A stretch of 64,000 nt of DNA, taken from the NCBI RefSeq assembly GCF_002205675.1, contig NZ_NISK01000003.1, positions 682,001 through 746,000 of the forward strand, read 5' to 3'. The notes below the pieces were generated by a model, which worked only from the letters and a program-made list of their open reading frames with translations, did not search any database and was not told the DNA's origin. This stretch comes from Sphingopyxis bauzanensis. Lineage in GTDB: Bacteria > Pseudomonadota > Alphaproteobacteria > Sphingomonadales > Sphingomonadaceae. The position numbers and the translations under genes were made by a program. How positions within the stretch are numbered: the stretch's first letter is position 1; each line of letters opens with the position of its first letter. Positions 19,566-26,790 of the stretch are shown piece by piece.

Positions 19566-20000
19566 TCAGTGCAGCACAAACCCCATGAACGCATGCACGC
19601 ACAGTGCGAGCAGCGCGAGGCTGGCCAGCGCGAAGACGGCGAAGCGCCATAGCACGCGGTTGACCGTCACCTGAATCAGGCTGTGGACGATCCGCAGGCC
19701 GACATAGGCCCAGGCGAGCTGGGTGTTCAGCCCGCCGCCCATGCCACCCACCGCCAGCGCTAGCGCGACGGCGTAGAAGATCGTCGGCTGTTCCATCAGA
19801 TGGTTATAGTTGTGCGCCTTCCACTGCACTTCGGGCGGTAGCACTTCGTCGAGGCTCTTGCCGGTGCCGCCGACCATCTTGGCCGCGTCGATCTTGGCGC
19901 GTTGCATCGCCGGGATGCGCGTCGCGTACATCCACACCCATATGATCATTGACCATAGCGCGAGCGTCGCGACCGGCCCTAAAATTGCATTGGTTTCCAT
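19566..20000 (-). CDS. MAPEG family membrane protein
   Basis: A 144-residue, four-helix integral membrane protein of the MAPEG family (eicosanoid/glutathione metabolism type, including bacterial microsomal-GST homologues). Hydrophobic segments are at the N terminus (VATLALWSMIIWVWMYA), the middle (FYAVALALAVGG), AWAYVGLRIVHSLIQ and the C terminus (FALASLALLALCVHAFMG). The motif YNHLMEQPTIFYAVALAL with RIVHSLIQ is typical. It lies 12 bases downstream of a paralogue and shares its layout. Substrate unknown. Confidence 0.85.
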   Translation of the reverse strand: METNAILGPVATLALWSMIIWVWMYATRIPAMQRAKIDAAKMVGGTGKSLDEVLPPEVQWKAHNYNHLMEQPTIFYAVALALAVGGMGGGLNTQLAWAYVGLRIVHSLIQVTVNRVLWRFAVFALASLALLALCVHAFMGFVLH

Positions 20001-20012
20001 GATATTCCCCCC

Positions 20013-20444
20013 TCAACCCAAAGTGGCGATGACCGCCAGCACGGCCAGCACGACCAGACAGAATGTTGCGAGTGCGAATATCGCGAAACGGACCGGAACG
20101 CGGTTCACGGTCGCTTGATACAGGCTGTGAATGATGCGCAGCACGACATAGGCCCACGCCAGTCCGCGCGTCAGGTCGGTGCTACCGCCCGACAGGTGCA
20201 GAAAAACGAGCACCGCATAGAACAGCGTCGGCTGTTCGAGCAGATGCGTGTAATTGTGCGATTTCCAGTTGGTGAGGGGTGGCAGCACGCCCTCCAGATC
20301 GACCCCGCGCCCACCCGGCGGTGCGGTCTTGAGGTCGAGGCCGACCTTGCCGAACGCCTGAAATCGCGTGACCGCGGCCCAGCCGAGCATGATCAGTGTC
20401 CAAAGCGCGAGCACCGCGCCGGGGGCTAGCAGGTTTTCAGGCAT
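20013..20444 (-). CDS. MAPEG family membrane protein (tandem paralogue)
   Basis: A 143-residue paralogue of the next gene, with the same core: NYTHLLEQPTLFYAVLVFL and AWAYVVLRIIHSLYQATVNR. Four hydrophobic helices are evident. It has a longer glycine/proline insertion (TAPPGGRGVDLEGVLPP) between the first two helices. The two genes probably form one transcript and arose by tandem duplication; MAPEG proteins work as trimers, so hetero-oligomers are possible. Confidence 0.85.
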   Translation of the reverse strand: MPENLLAPGAVLALWTLIMLGWAAVTRFQAFGKVGLDLKTAPPGGRGVDLEGVLPPLTNWKSHNYTHLLEQPTLFYAVLVFLHLSGGSTDLTRGLAWAYVVLRIIHSLYQATVNRVPVRFAIFALATFCLVVLAVLAVIATLG

Positions 20445-20509
20445 ATCATTCCCCCTCGTTATTTTCGTGCGATGCTAGGGCGCGGGGCCGACATTGCAAT
20501 GATCGATAT

Positions 20510-21670
20510 TCAGCCGCGGCGCTCGGCGAGTTCGGCGCGGATCGCGTCGCCGTCGCCATCGACCTTCGGCGCAAAACCCAGGTCCCGCGCGGCCGCGGCG
20601 CCATATTTCACCGGTGGCTGCATTTCGTGGAAGGCGCCGACGTCGGGATGGTTGCGGTGGCGGAAGAAACCGGTCGCGACGAAATGCGGATCCTCTTTGA
20701 CGTCTTGCAGTTCGCGCGCCGCCATCGCGGGAATGTCGTTGGCGGCGAACAGGGTGAGCCATTCGGCGGTTGTCTTGGCCGGAGTCTTGCGAGCGATCTC
20801 GCTGTAAACGATAGGCATGTGCTGGCCTTTCGCCTTGGCCGCCTCGAACTCGGGGGTTTGGGTCAGTCCTTCGCTACCGAGCAGCGCCATCAGCCGCGCG
20901 GTCGATTCGGGGGTGTAGGGGACGATTGCCAGATAGCCGTCGCTAGTCGGGAAGGGCTGGCGCGTCGGATCGAGCTGGCGCGGATAGCCCGCGGGGCCGA
21001 GCGGCGGGTCAAGCGCGGCGTCGCGCAGATGTTCGGTCAGCATGAAGGATGCAAAACATTCGAACATCGGCACCTCGACCGCTTGCCCCTCGCCGGTGCG
21101 CAGCTTGTGGATCAGCGCCGCCAAGATCGCCTGTGCGCCGAAATGGCCCGCGATCTTGTCGGCGATCAGCGACGGGAAATAGCGCGGGCGCGGGTCGCCA
21201 TCGACGCGTGGCAGCAGGCTGGTGGTGCCGGTCGCGGCCTGAATGACGTCGTCATAGGCTTGCAAATCGGCATAGGGTCCATCCTGCCCAAAGCCGGTGC
21301 CATGGACATAGATGATGTCGCCCTTAATCGCCTTGCAGCCCGCATAGTCGAAACCGAGCTTGGCAATCGCCTTGCCGCGGACATTGTGGAAAAACACGTC
21401 GGCGCCAGCGACGAGGTCGCGCAGTACCGCCGCGTCGTCGGGTTTCTTGAGGTCGAGCGCGATCGAGCGTTTACCGCGGTTCACGGTGAGGTGGATCGAC
21501 CCCATCGTCGGATCGGGAACCCCGCTGCCCAGATAGCGTGAGATGTCGCCGAGGCCGGGAGTCTCGACCTTGATCACCTCGGCGCCTAGATCGGCGAGCA
21601 TTTGCGTGGCGTAGGGGCCGAAAATCACCGTCGTCAGGTCGACGATGCGGATGCCTTTGAGCATGGTCAT
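20510..21670 (-). CDS. CaiB/BaiF family CoA-transferase
   Basis: A 386-residue class III CoA-transferase that moves CoA between carboxylic acids, often in carnitine, bile acid or aromatic acid breakdown. It opens MLKGIRIVDLTTVIFGPYATQ, with LADLGAEVIKVETP, GSIHLTVNRGKRSIALDLKK and YVHGTGFGQDGPYA in the usual order. The start is set at 21670 (MTML); the longer upstream frame runs through the intergenic gap. It follows the MFS gene by about 105 bases in the same direction, so the carrier could import its substrate. Confidence 0.9.
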   Translation of the reverse strand: MTMLKGIRIVDLTTVIFGPYATQMLADLGAEVIKVETPGLGDISRYLGSGVPDPTMGSIHLTVNRGKRSIALDLKKPDDAAVLRDLVAGADVFFHNVRGKAIAKLGFDYAGCKAIKGDIIYVHGTGFGQDGPYADLQAYDDVIQAATGTTSLLPRVDGDPRPRYFPSLIADKIAGHFGAQAILAALIHKLRTGEGQAVEVPMFECFASFMLTEHLRDAALDPPLGPAGYPRQLDPTRQPFPTSDGYLAIVPYTPESTARLMALLGSEGLTQTPEFEAAKAKGQHMPIVYSEIARKTPAKTTAEWLTLFAANDIPAMAARELQDVKEDPHFVATGFFRHRNHPDVGAFHEMQPPVKYGAAAARDLGFAPKVDGDGDAIRAELAERRG

Positions 21671-21776
21671 GCGGCGCGGTCTCGCCGGGTCGATTTGAGC
21701 GCCATCGTCTGCCTCTCCATCTCGCGTGTCGGAAGGAATGGTTGCAGAAGGAAACCAAAAACGCAATCGGACATCC

Positions 21777-23099
21777 TTATGATGCGGCGGTGTTCTCTTG
21801 GAGAGGGGTATCGGTCGCATAGGCCGCCGATATCTGGCGGTAAGATTGCGATCGGAAAGCGGCGATCGTCGCCAGCACGCCGAGCGTACCGGTGATCGAG
21901 AAGACGATCGCGATGCCGCGTTCGGCGCCGCGGCCGTACCAGTCGCCGATCAGGTCGGCGCCCGCGCCGCTCGTCATCAGCGGCACGAAGATGAACTGCG
22001 TGAGCGGCGCGATGAGGAAGGCGGTGAGCGGCGAGGCGGCCTGTTCGACCGACTGGGCAAAGCCGAAGACGCGCCCCTGCCGCTCGAACGGCACGACCTT
22101 TTGCAACGTCGTCTGCTCGGCCGCCTCGGCATAGGGGCCGAGGAACAGCCAGATGAAGCAGCCGATGGTCAATAACAGGATCGACGACTGGACAGTGAAC
22201 AGCGCCGCGACCGCCCAGACGATCAGGTTGACGAGGAGCAGCGTCCGCACCGGGTTGGTGCCAAGGCCCGTTCGCGCGATCAACGCGCCGCTGAGGATGA
22301 AAGCGCAGGAGACAAAGGCCCAGAGCAGGCCCCATTGCTCGACCTTCATCAACGACAGGCCGTAAGCGTCCATCAGCGCCATGAAGACGCCGCCCAGCAG
22401 ATTGTTGAACGCCGCGAACAGGATCAGCGCGAACAGGCCCGGAATGCCGCGCACGACGCGAAAGGTGCCGGCGAGGTCGATCTGTTGGGGCGCATCATGC
22501 GTGTCGGTTTCGCGCGGCTCGTCAACATCGACGAAAGGGAGGTGCAGCGCGGCGATCAGCGAGAAGGCGATTGCGAACGCCAATGTCGCGACCATTCCGC
22601 CCCACGCGACGAGGAAGCCGCTGATCGCCGAGGTGGTCAGGAAGCCGATACCGCTGACCATCCCCACCAGCCCGTTCGCCTTGTCGCGCCGATCCGCTGG
22701 CACCAGCAGGGTTACGAGCGTGGGCAGCGCGATCATGCGGATATTGCCGACGATCACGCCGAGCATCGTGAGCAGGACGAACAGCCATAAGGTGACGCTG
22801 GTTGTCGTGGCGACGCGGATGCCGGGATCGAGCGCATAGGCGCCGAGCGCGGCGGCATAAATCGCCAGTGAAACCAAGCTGGAGACGAGCATCATGCTGC
22901 GTTTGCGGTGATGGTCGACCAGGCTGCCAAACCAGATGCCCAGCGCCCCGGTGAGCACCAGATAGATGCCCGCGATCATGCCGGTTGCGAACACCGACCG
23001 GGTTTCGAGAAAAATCCAGAAGGTGATCGCGAACCACACCGTGAAATTGGTGATGTTGGCGACGAGGTTATTGATCAGCAGGTGGTGAAAGGGGCGCAT
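21777..23099 (-). CDS. Major facilitator superfamily transporter
   Basis: A 440-residue inner-membrane carrier with about twelve hydrophobic helices. It shows the MFS loop signature after helix 2 as GSLVDHHRKRSMMLVSSL and a central cytoplasmic loop (DVDEPRETDTHDAPQQIDL). The N terminus MRPFHHLLINNLVANITNF resembles MFS_3/enterobactin-exporter-like members that act in efflux. The ligand cannot be read from sequence. It is divergent from the dioxygenase/flavoprotein pair and shares a 200-base intergenic region with them. Confidence 0.88.
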   Translation of the reverse strand: MRPFHHLLINNLVANITNFTVWFAITFWIFLETRSVFATGMIAGIYLVLTGALGIWFGSLVDHHRKRSMMLVSSLVSLAIYAAALGAYALDPGIRVATTTSVTLWLFVLLTMLGVIVGNIRMIALPTLVTLLVPADRRDKANGLVGMVSGIGFLTTSAISGFLVAWGGMVATLAFAIAFSLIAALHLPFVDVDEPRETDTHDAPQQIDLAGTFRVVRGIPGLFALILFAAFNNLLGGVFMALMDAYGLSLMKVEQWGLLWAFVSCAFILSGALIARTGLGTNPVRTLLLVNLIVWAVAALFTVQSSILLLTIGCFIWLFLGPYAEAAEQTTLQKVVPFERQGRVFGFAQSVEQAASPLTAFLIAPLTQFIFVPLMTSGAGADLIGDWYGRGAERGIAIVFSITGTLGVLATIAAFRSQSYRQISAAYATDTPLQENTAAS

Positions 23100-23167
23100 G
23101 CGGCGGGAAACCTAGCAGCGTGATTTGCTCAGGCTAGCCCGCAATTTGCGCCTGTCCCTTTTCGTCG

Positions 23168-23185
23168 TTTCGACTGCAGTCGAAA
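23168..23185. promoter_or_regulatory. Perfect 18-bp palindrome, candidate operator
   Basis: TTTCGACTGCAGTCGAAA is a perfect inverted repeat in the divergent gap between the MFS gene and the dioxygenase gene. A dimeric regulator site is a reasonable reading; no regulator gene is adjacent. Confidence 0.45.
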
Positions 23186-23206
23186 TATGGCTTGACCCAG
23201 TTGTTA

Positions 23207-23234
23207 AATTCGATAATTCGACGAATATCGAATT
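23207..23234. promoter_or_regulatory. Inverted repeat with 9-bp arms, candidate operator
   Basis: Arms AATTCGATA (23207-23215) and TATCGAATT (23226-23234) are perfect and enclose a near-palindromic ATTCGACGAA. It is AT-rich against the local GC-rich background and lies 67 bases before the dioxygenase start, a position fitting an operator over its promoter. Confidence 0.45.
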
Positions 23235-23300
23235 AATGATCCGATGCGCGATTTCGAGCGGTCGCAATCGGTGGCCGCGTTCAAGGAAAAGGACTGCCCA

Positions 23301-24290
23301 ATGACGTCAATGGTTGAATCACCAACACCCTGGCGCGGCGAGACATTGCAGGCGCAACCCGAGCAGTGGCTTTACCAGATGAGTGGCGCCGAAATCGCCA
23401 CGATTGTCATCGCGGCGCAATCGGCAGTCGAGCGAGGCTGCCCGCTCAGCGAGCTGGCGCGCGAAGATTATCCGATGACCGGGTTGGAGGCGGCACTGAC
23501 CGATTGGCGGGATCGGATCGACCACGGTCATGGCATGGTGCTGATCCGCGGACTGCCGGTCCGCAGCATCGGCCGCGAGGTCGCCGCCGCGGCCTATTGG
23601 TTGATCGGATTGCAGCTGGGGCAGCCGACCGCCCAGAATCCGCTGGGCGAGCTGCTCGTCGACATTCGTGACACGGGTGCGCCGCCGAGCGACCATAATG
23701 TGCGGCTGTACAAGACGCGGGCCGAACTGGCCTTTCACACTGACGGCGCCGACATTATCGGCCTGCTGTGCCTGCGCGGTGCCAAGGCGGACGGTGTCAG
23801 CCGCATCTGTTCGTCGGTCGAGGTCTATAATCAGGTCGTCGCGCGGCGCCCCGAACTGGCGCCGCTGATGGAACAGCAATTCCACCACCACGCACATGGG
23901 CAATTGGGCCCGGACGGCCCCAAGACCTTTCGCTATCCGATCGTCAGCCGTGAGGGCGGGATTTTCCGGATGATGCTGCTGACCTGGTATATCCGCAATG
24001 CAGCCGAGGATTTCCCCGAAATCGCGGTGCTGAGCGACGGCGAGCAGAGCCTGCTCGACCTGCTCGAATGGCTTCCCTTCGAACCGGGTATCGCGCTGGA
24101 CATGAATTTTCAGGAGGGCGACATGCAGTTCCTGAAAAACTCGGTCGTGCTGCATGCACGCACCGATTATGAGGATTGGGATTCCGCCGAGGAAAAGCGC
24201 CATCTGTTGCGGCTGTGGCTCAACGTCCCTGAGTTTGCCGATGGCGACGATCGGTTACGGCATGGTTTTGCCCAAGAAGCCGACGCATGA
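23301..24290 (+). CDS. TauD/TfdA-like Fe(II)/2-oxoglutarate dioxygenase
   Basis: A 329-residue enzyme of the TauD/clavaminate-synthase-like group, which hydroxylates small molecules using Fe(II), O2 and 2-oxoglutarate. The metal-binding HxD is in FHTDGAD (His146, Asp148), the distal histidine in VVLHARTDYEDW (His285), and an arginine for 2-oxoglutarate in KRHLLRLWLNVP. The start at 23301 follows AAGGAAAAGGAC; an upstream in-frame ATG at 23244 lacks a ribosome site. The stop overlaps the next ATG by four bases. The substrate is unknown; sulfonates (as in TauD) are not supported by any nearby transporter. Confidence 0.82.
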   Translation: MTSMVESPTPWRGETLQAQPEQWLYQMSGAEIATIVIAAQSAVERGCPLSELAREDYPMTGLEAALTDWRDRIDHGHGMVLIRGLPVRSIGREVAAAAYWLIGLQLGQPTAQNPLGELLVDIRDTGAPPSDHNVRLYKTRAELAFHTDGADIIGLLCLRGAKADGVSRICSSVEVYNQVVARRPELAPLMEQQFHHHAHGQLGPDGPKTFRYPIVSREGGIFRMMLLTWYIRNAAEDFPEIAVLSDGEQSLLDLLEWLPFEPGIALDMNFQEGDMQFLKNSVVLHARTDYEDWDSAEEKRHLLRLWLNVPEFADGDDRLRHGFAQEADA

Positions 24291-25318
24291 TCGATCATCA
24301 GTTTGTCGTCATCGGGGCCGGACAAGCGGGACTGGCGGCGGCGCGTCTTTTGCAACGCGCGGGCGCCGACTTCCTGATGGTCGATGCCGAATGGGCGGTG
24401 GGCGGTTCGTGGCGCCACTATTACGACAGCCTCGAGCTGTTTTCGCCGGTGCGCTACTCGTCATTGCCTGAGTTTGCGATGCAGGGCGTGCCCGATGCCT
24501 ATCCGACGCGCGATGATGTCGTCGATTATCTGCAACAGTATCGCGACCATTTTGCCTTCCCGGTGAAATTGGGAACGAGGATATCGTCGGTCACCCGCGA
24601 GCCTGATCGATTTGTGTTGAGGCCCGAAAACGGAACGCCGATGCGCGCGCAAAAGCTGATCGTGGCGTCGGGAGCCTTTGGCGCGCCGAACCTGCCGCAG
24701 ATAGCCGGGCAAGCCGTATATCTGGGCCGCATCGCGCATTCATCGGAATATCGCAATCCGGATGCCTATCTGGGCCAGCGGATCATCGTGGTCGGGGCCG
24801 GAAATTCGGCAGTGCAGATTGCGGTGGAACTGGCGGGGCATGCCGACGTGACCCTGGCCGTCCGTGACAAGCTGCGCTTTCTGCCGCAGCGGGTGCTGGG
24901 CCACGATATTCACTGGTGGTTCAACAAGCTACGCCTGAACGGCCTCAACCTGTTTTCCGACCAAGGCGTCCCCATCGTCGACGATGGCCGTTACAAGGCC
25001 GCGTTGCGCGCCAATAGGCCGCCGATCCGGAAGATGTTCCGTGCCTTTACCGCCGACGGCGTCGTCTGGCCCGACGGAACGCAAGAGCGGGTCGACCAGG
25101 TCATTTTCGCTACCGGCTTTCGCCACGCGATGGACTTTCTCCGCCCATCGGGCGCCCTCGATGCGCACGGGCAGCCGCTGCATCGCCGCGGGGTGTCGAC
25201 CAGCGTCCGCGGGCTCGGTTTTGTTGGCCTCTCGGGACAGAACGGCTTTGCATCGGCGACGCTGCGCGGCGTCGGGCGTGACGCCGATTACGTCATCCCG
25301 CGGATCGCCGCGATGTGA
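24287..25318 (+). CDS. FAD/NAD(P)-binding monooxygenase-like flavoprotein
   Basis: A 343-residue flavoprotein with two Rossmann motifs, FVVIGAGQAGLAAARLL (FAD) and IIVVGAGNSAVQIAVELA (NADPH), and IFATGFRHAMDFL near the C terminus. It resembles the CzcO/YUCCA-like group of flavin monooxygenases and flavin-dependent oxidoreductases. It starts in ATGA overlap with the dioxygenase gene, so the two oxygen-using enzymes are almost certainly made together and probably act on one compound. The typical FxGxxxHxxxY fingerprint between the Rossmann motifs is only loosely present as YLGRIAHSSEYRN. Confidence 0.82.
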   Translation: MIDHQFVVIGAGQAGLAAARLLQRAGADFLMVDAEWAVGGSWRHYYDSLELFSPVRYSSLPEFAMQGVPDAYPTRDDVVDYLQQYRDHFAFPVKLGTRISSVTREPDRFVLRPENGTPMRAQKLIVASGAFGAPNLPQIAGQAVYLGRIAHSSEYRNPDAYLGQRIIVVGAGNSAVQIAVELAGHADVTLAVRDKLRFLPQRVLGHDIHWWFNKLRLNGLNLFSDQGVPIVDDGRYKAALRANRPPIRKMFRAFTADGVVWPDGTQERVDQVIFATGFRHAMDFLRPSGALDAHGQPLHRRGVSTSVRGLGFVGLSGQNGFASATLRGVGRDADYVIPRIAAM

Positions 25319-25340
25319 ACCAGTTGCCGCGCGGCGGTGA

Positions 25341-26534
25341 TCAGAACAGCTTGGTCACCGTCGCGCTGCGGCGTTCCTGCTCAACTTCGCCGGTGTAGAG
25401 GCTGGTCATCGGTTCGTCGCTGACGACATGGGTCTCGTCGGCGCCAAAGCCGTTGAACTTGGTCCGCATCGCACAGCCATAGGCGCCGAGCATCCCGATC
25501 TCGATGAAATCGCCTGCCTTGATGTCCGCCGGCAGGAAGAACGGCCCCGCCATATGGTCGAGGTCATCGCAGGTCGGGCCATAGAAGCTGAACGGCACCA
25601 GCTCGGCGTCGCTTTCGACATCGCGTTGCAGCGACACCGGGAAGCGCCAGCCGACATGCGCGGCGTCGAACAGGGCGCCGTAGGCACCGTCGTTGATGTA
25701 CAGCTCCTCGCCGCGGCGCTTTTCGACGCGGACGATCAGCGAGCTATACTCTGCTGACAGCGCCCTGCCGGGTTCGCACCACAGCTCGGCCGAATAGCTG
25801 ATCGGCAGGCTTTCGAAGCTGCGGTGGATGGTGTCGAAATAGGCATCGAGCGGCGGCGGCTCCATGCCCGGATAGGACGAGGGAAAGCCGCCCCCGACAT
25901 CAATGATGTCGACGGTCACCGATGCCGCGACGATCGCAGCGCGGACGCGCTCCATCGCTTGCGCATAGGCGTGCGGCGTCATCGCCTGGCTGCCGACATG
26001 GAAGCAGATGCCAAGCGCGTCGGCCGCCTGCCGCGTTGCCATCAGCAGCTCGGCAACTTCGTCGGCTTCGGCGCCGAATTTGGCGGCGAGGCTGAGCTTG
26101 CTATGGTCGGACGAGACGCGCAGGCGCACGAGCAGATTGAGGTCGGCAGCGCCTTCGGTTGCGCGGACGATCTTCTCCAGCTCGTCCATCGTGTCGAGCG
26201 AGAAGGTGCGCACGCCATGCTTCCAATAGGCTTCGGAAATCGCTTCCTCGGCCTTCACCGGGTGCATGAAGCACAGTGTCGCTTGCGGCAGGGTGCGCGA
26301 CACCAGTCGGACCTCGGCGATCGAGGCGACGTCATAATGGGTGACGCCCGAATCCCACAGCACGCGCAGCAGGTCGGCGGACGGATTCGCCTTGACCGCA
26401 TACATGGTCGTGCCGGGAAACCGGTCGATGAAGAAACGCGCTGCGCGCCGCGCCGCGTGCGGACGGACAAGCGTGACAGGTTCGACCGGCGAAAGTGCCT
26501 GAATCAGCCCGTGGGCGCTATGATGCTGGTGCAA
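25341..26534 (-). CDS. Ornithine (lysine/ornithine) decarboxylase, PLP-dependent
   Basis: A 397-residue fold-III decarboxylase that makes putrescine from ornithine. The pyridoxal lysine is K48 in TMYAVKANP; other motifs are ICFHVGSQ, DVGGGFPS, WCEPGRALS and the active-site cysteine/aspartate in GPTCDDLDHM. The N terminus in homologues aligns with MHQHHSA, so TTG at 26534 is chosen; the frame stays open 50 codons further upstream through what looks like a structured leader. It supplies the polyamine enzymes at 28871-31671. Lysine decarboxylation to cadaverine is a possible side activity. Confidence 0.88.
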   Translation of the reverse strand: MHQHHSAHGLIQALSPVEPVTLVRPHAARRAARFFIDRFPGTTMYAVKANPSADLLRVLWDSGVTHYDVASIAEVRLVSRTLPQATLCFMHPVKAEEAISEAYWKHGVRTFSLDTMDELEKIVRATEGAADLNLLVRLRVSSDHSKLSLAAKFGAEADEVAELLMATRQAADALGICFHVGSQAMTPHAYAQAMERVRAAIVAASVTVDIIDVGGGFPSSYPGMEPPPLDAYFDTIHRSFESLPISYSAELWCEPGRALSAEYSSLIVRVEKRRGEELYINDGAYGALFDAAHVGWRFPVSLQRDVESDAELVPFSFYGPTCDDLDHMAGPFFLPADIKAGDFIEIGMLGAYGCAMRTKFNGFGADETHVVSDEPMTSLYTGEVEQERRSATVTKLF

Positions 26535-26660
26535 TGCAAGGGACCCCCAAAAGTGTAACGGTAAACGACAAGGCTGCCTTGCGGTTATTGGAAGTCCCCC
26601 TGGGGCAGCGGAGGCGCATATATGGAGGGGGGTGCCCCCTGTAAAGTCCCTATCGCGCAA
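26535..26660 (-). promoter_or_regulatory. Structured leader of the ornithine decarboxylase gene, candidate speF-type RNA
   Basis: On the minus strand the 125 bases before the decarboxylase start hold G and C runs in order: CAGGGGGCACCCCCC, GCCCCAGGGGGACTTCC and TTTTGGGGGTCCC, the last just before the start. The C run of the first element can pair either with its own G run or with the second G run. GGGAC of the second can pair with GTCCC beside the start. Such alternative pairings are typical of cis-regulatory RNAs, and a speF motif is known before alphaproteobacterial ornithine decarboxylase genes. Identity is inferred, not shown. Confidence 0.45.
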
Positions 26661-26790
26661 TTTTGTAATAGCGCGGTAACACAAAGGGCGAAGCGGGGCA
26701 GGTGCGCGCCGAACGGGTCAAAGTAGCGACAATCCCGCAGCTCTGCGCTACGACCATCTGAAATCGAAGCCGCCAAAGGATTTGCTCGTC

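Noticed and set aside
23192-23217. TTGACC and GATAAT as a sigma-70 promoter before the dioxygenase gene
   Set aside because: Spacing is only 14 bases, too short for a confident call; the inverted repeats there are better supported.
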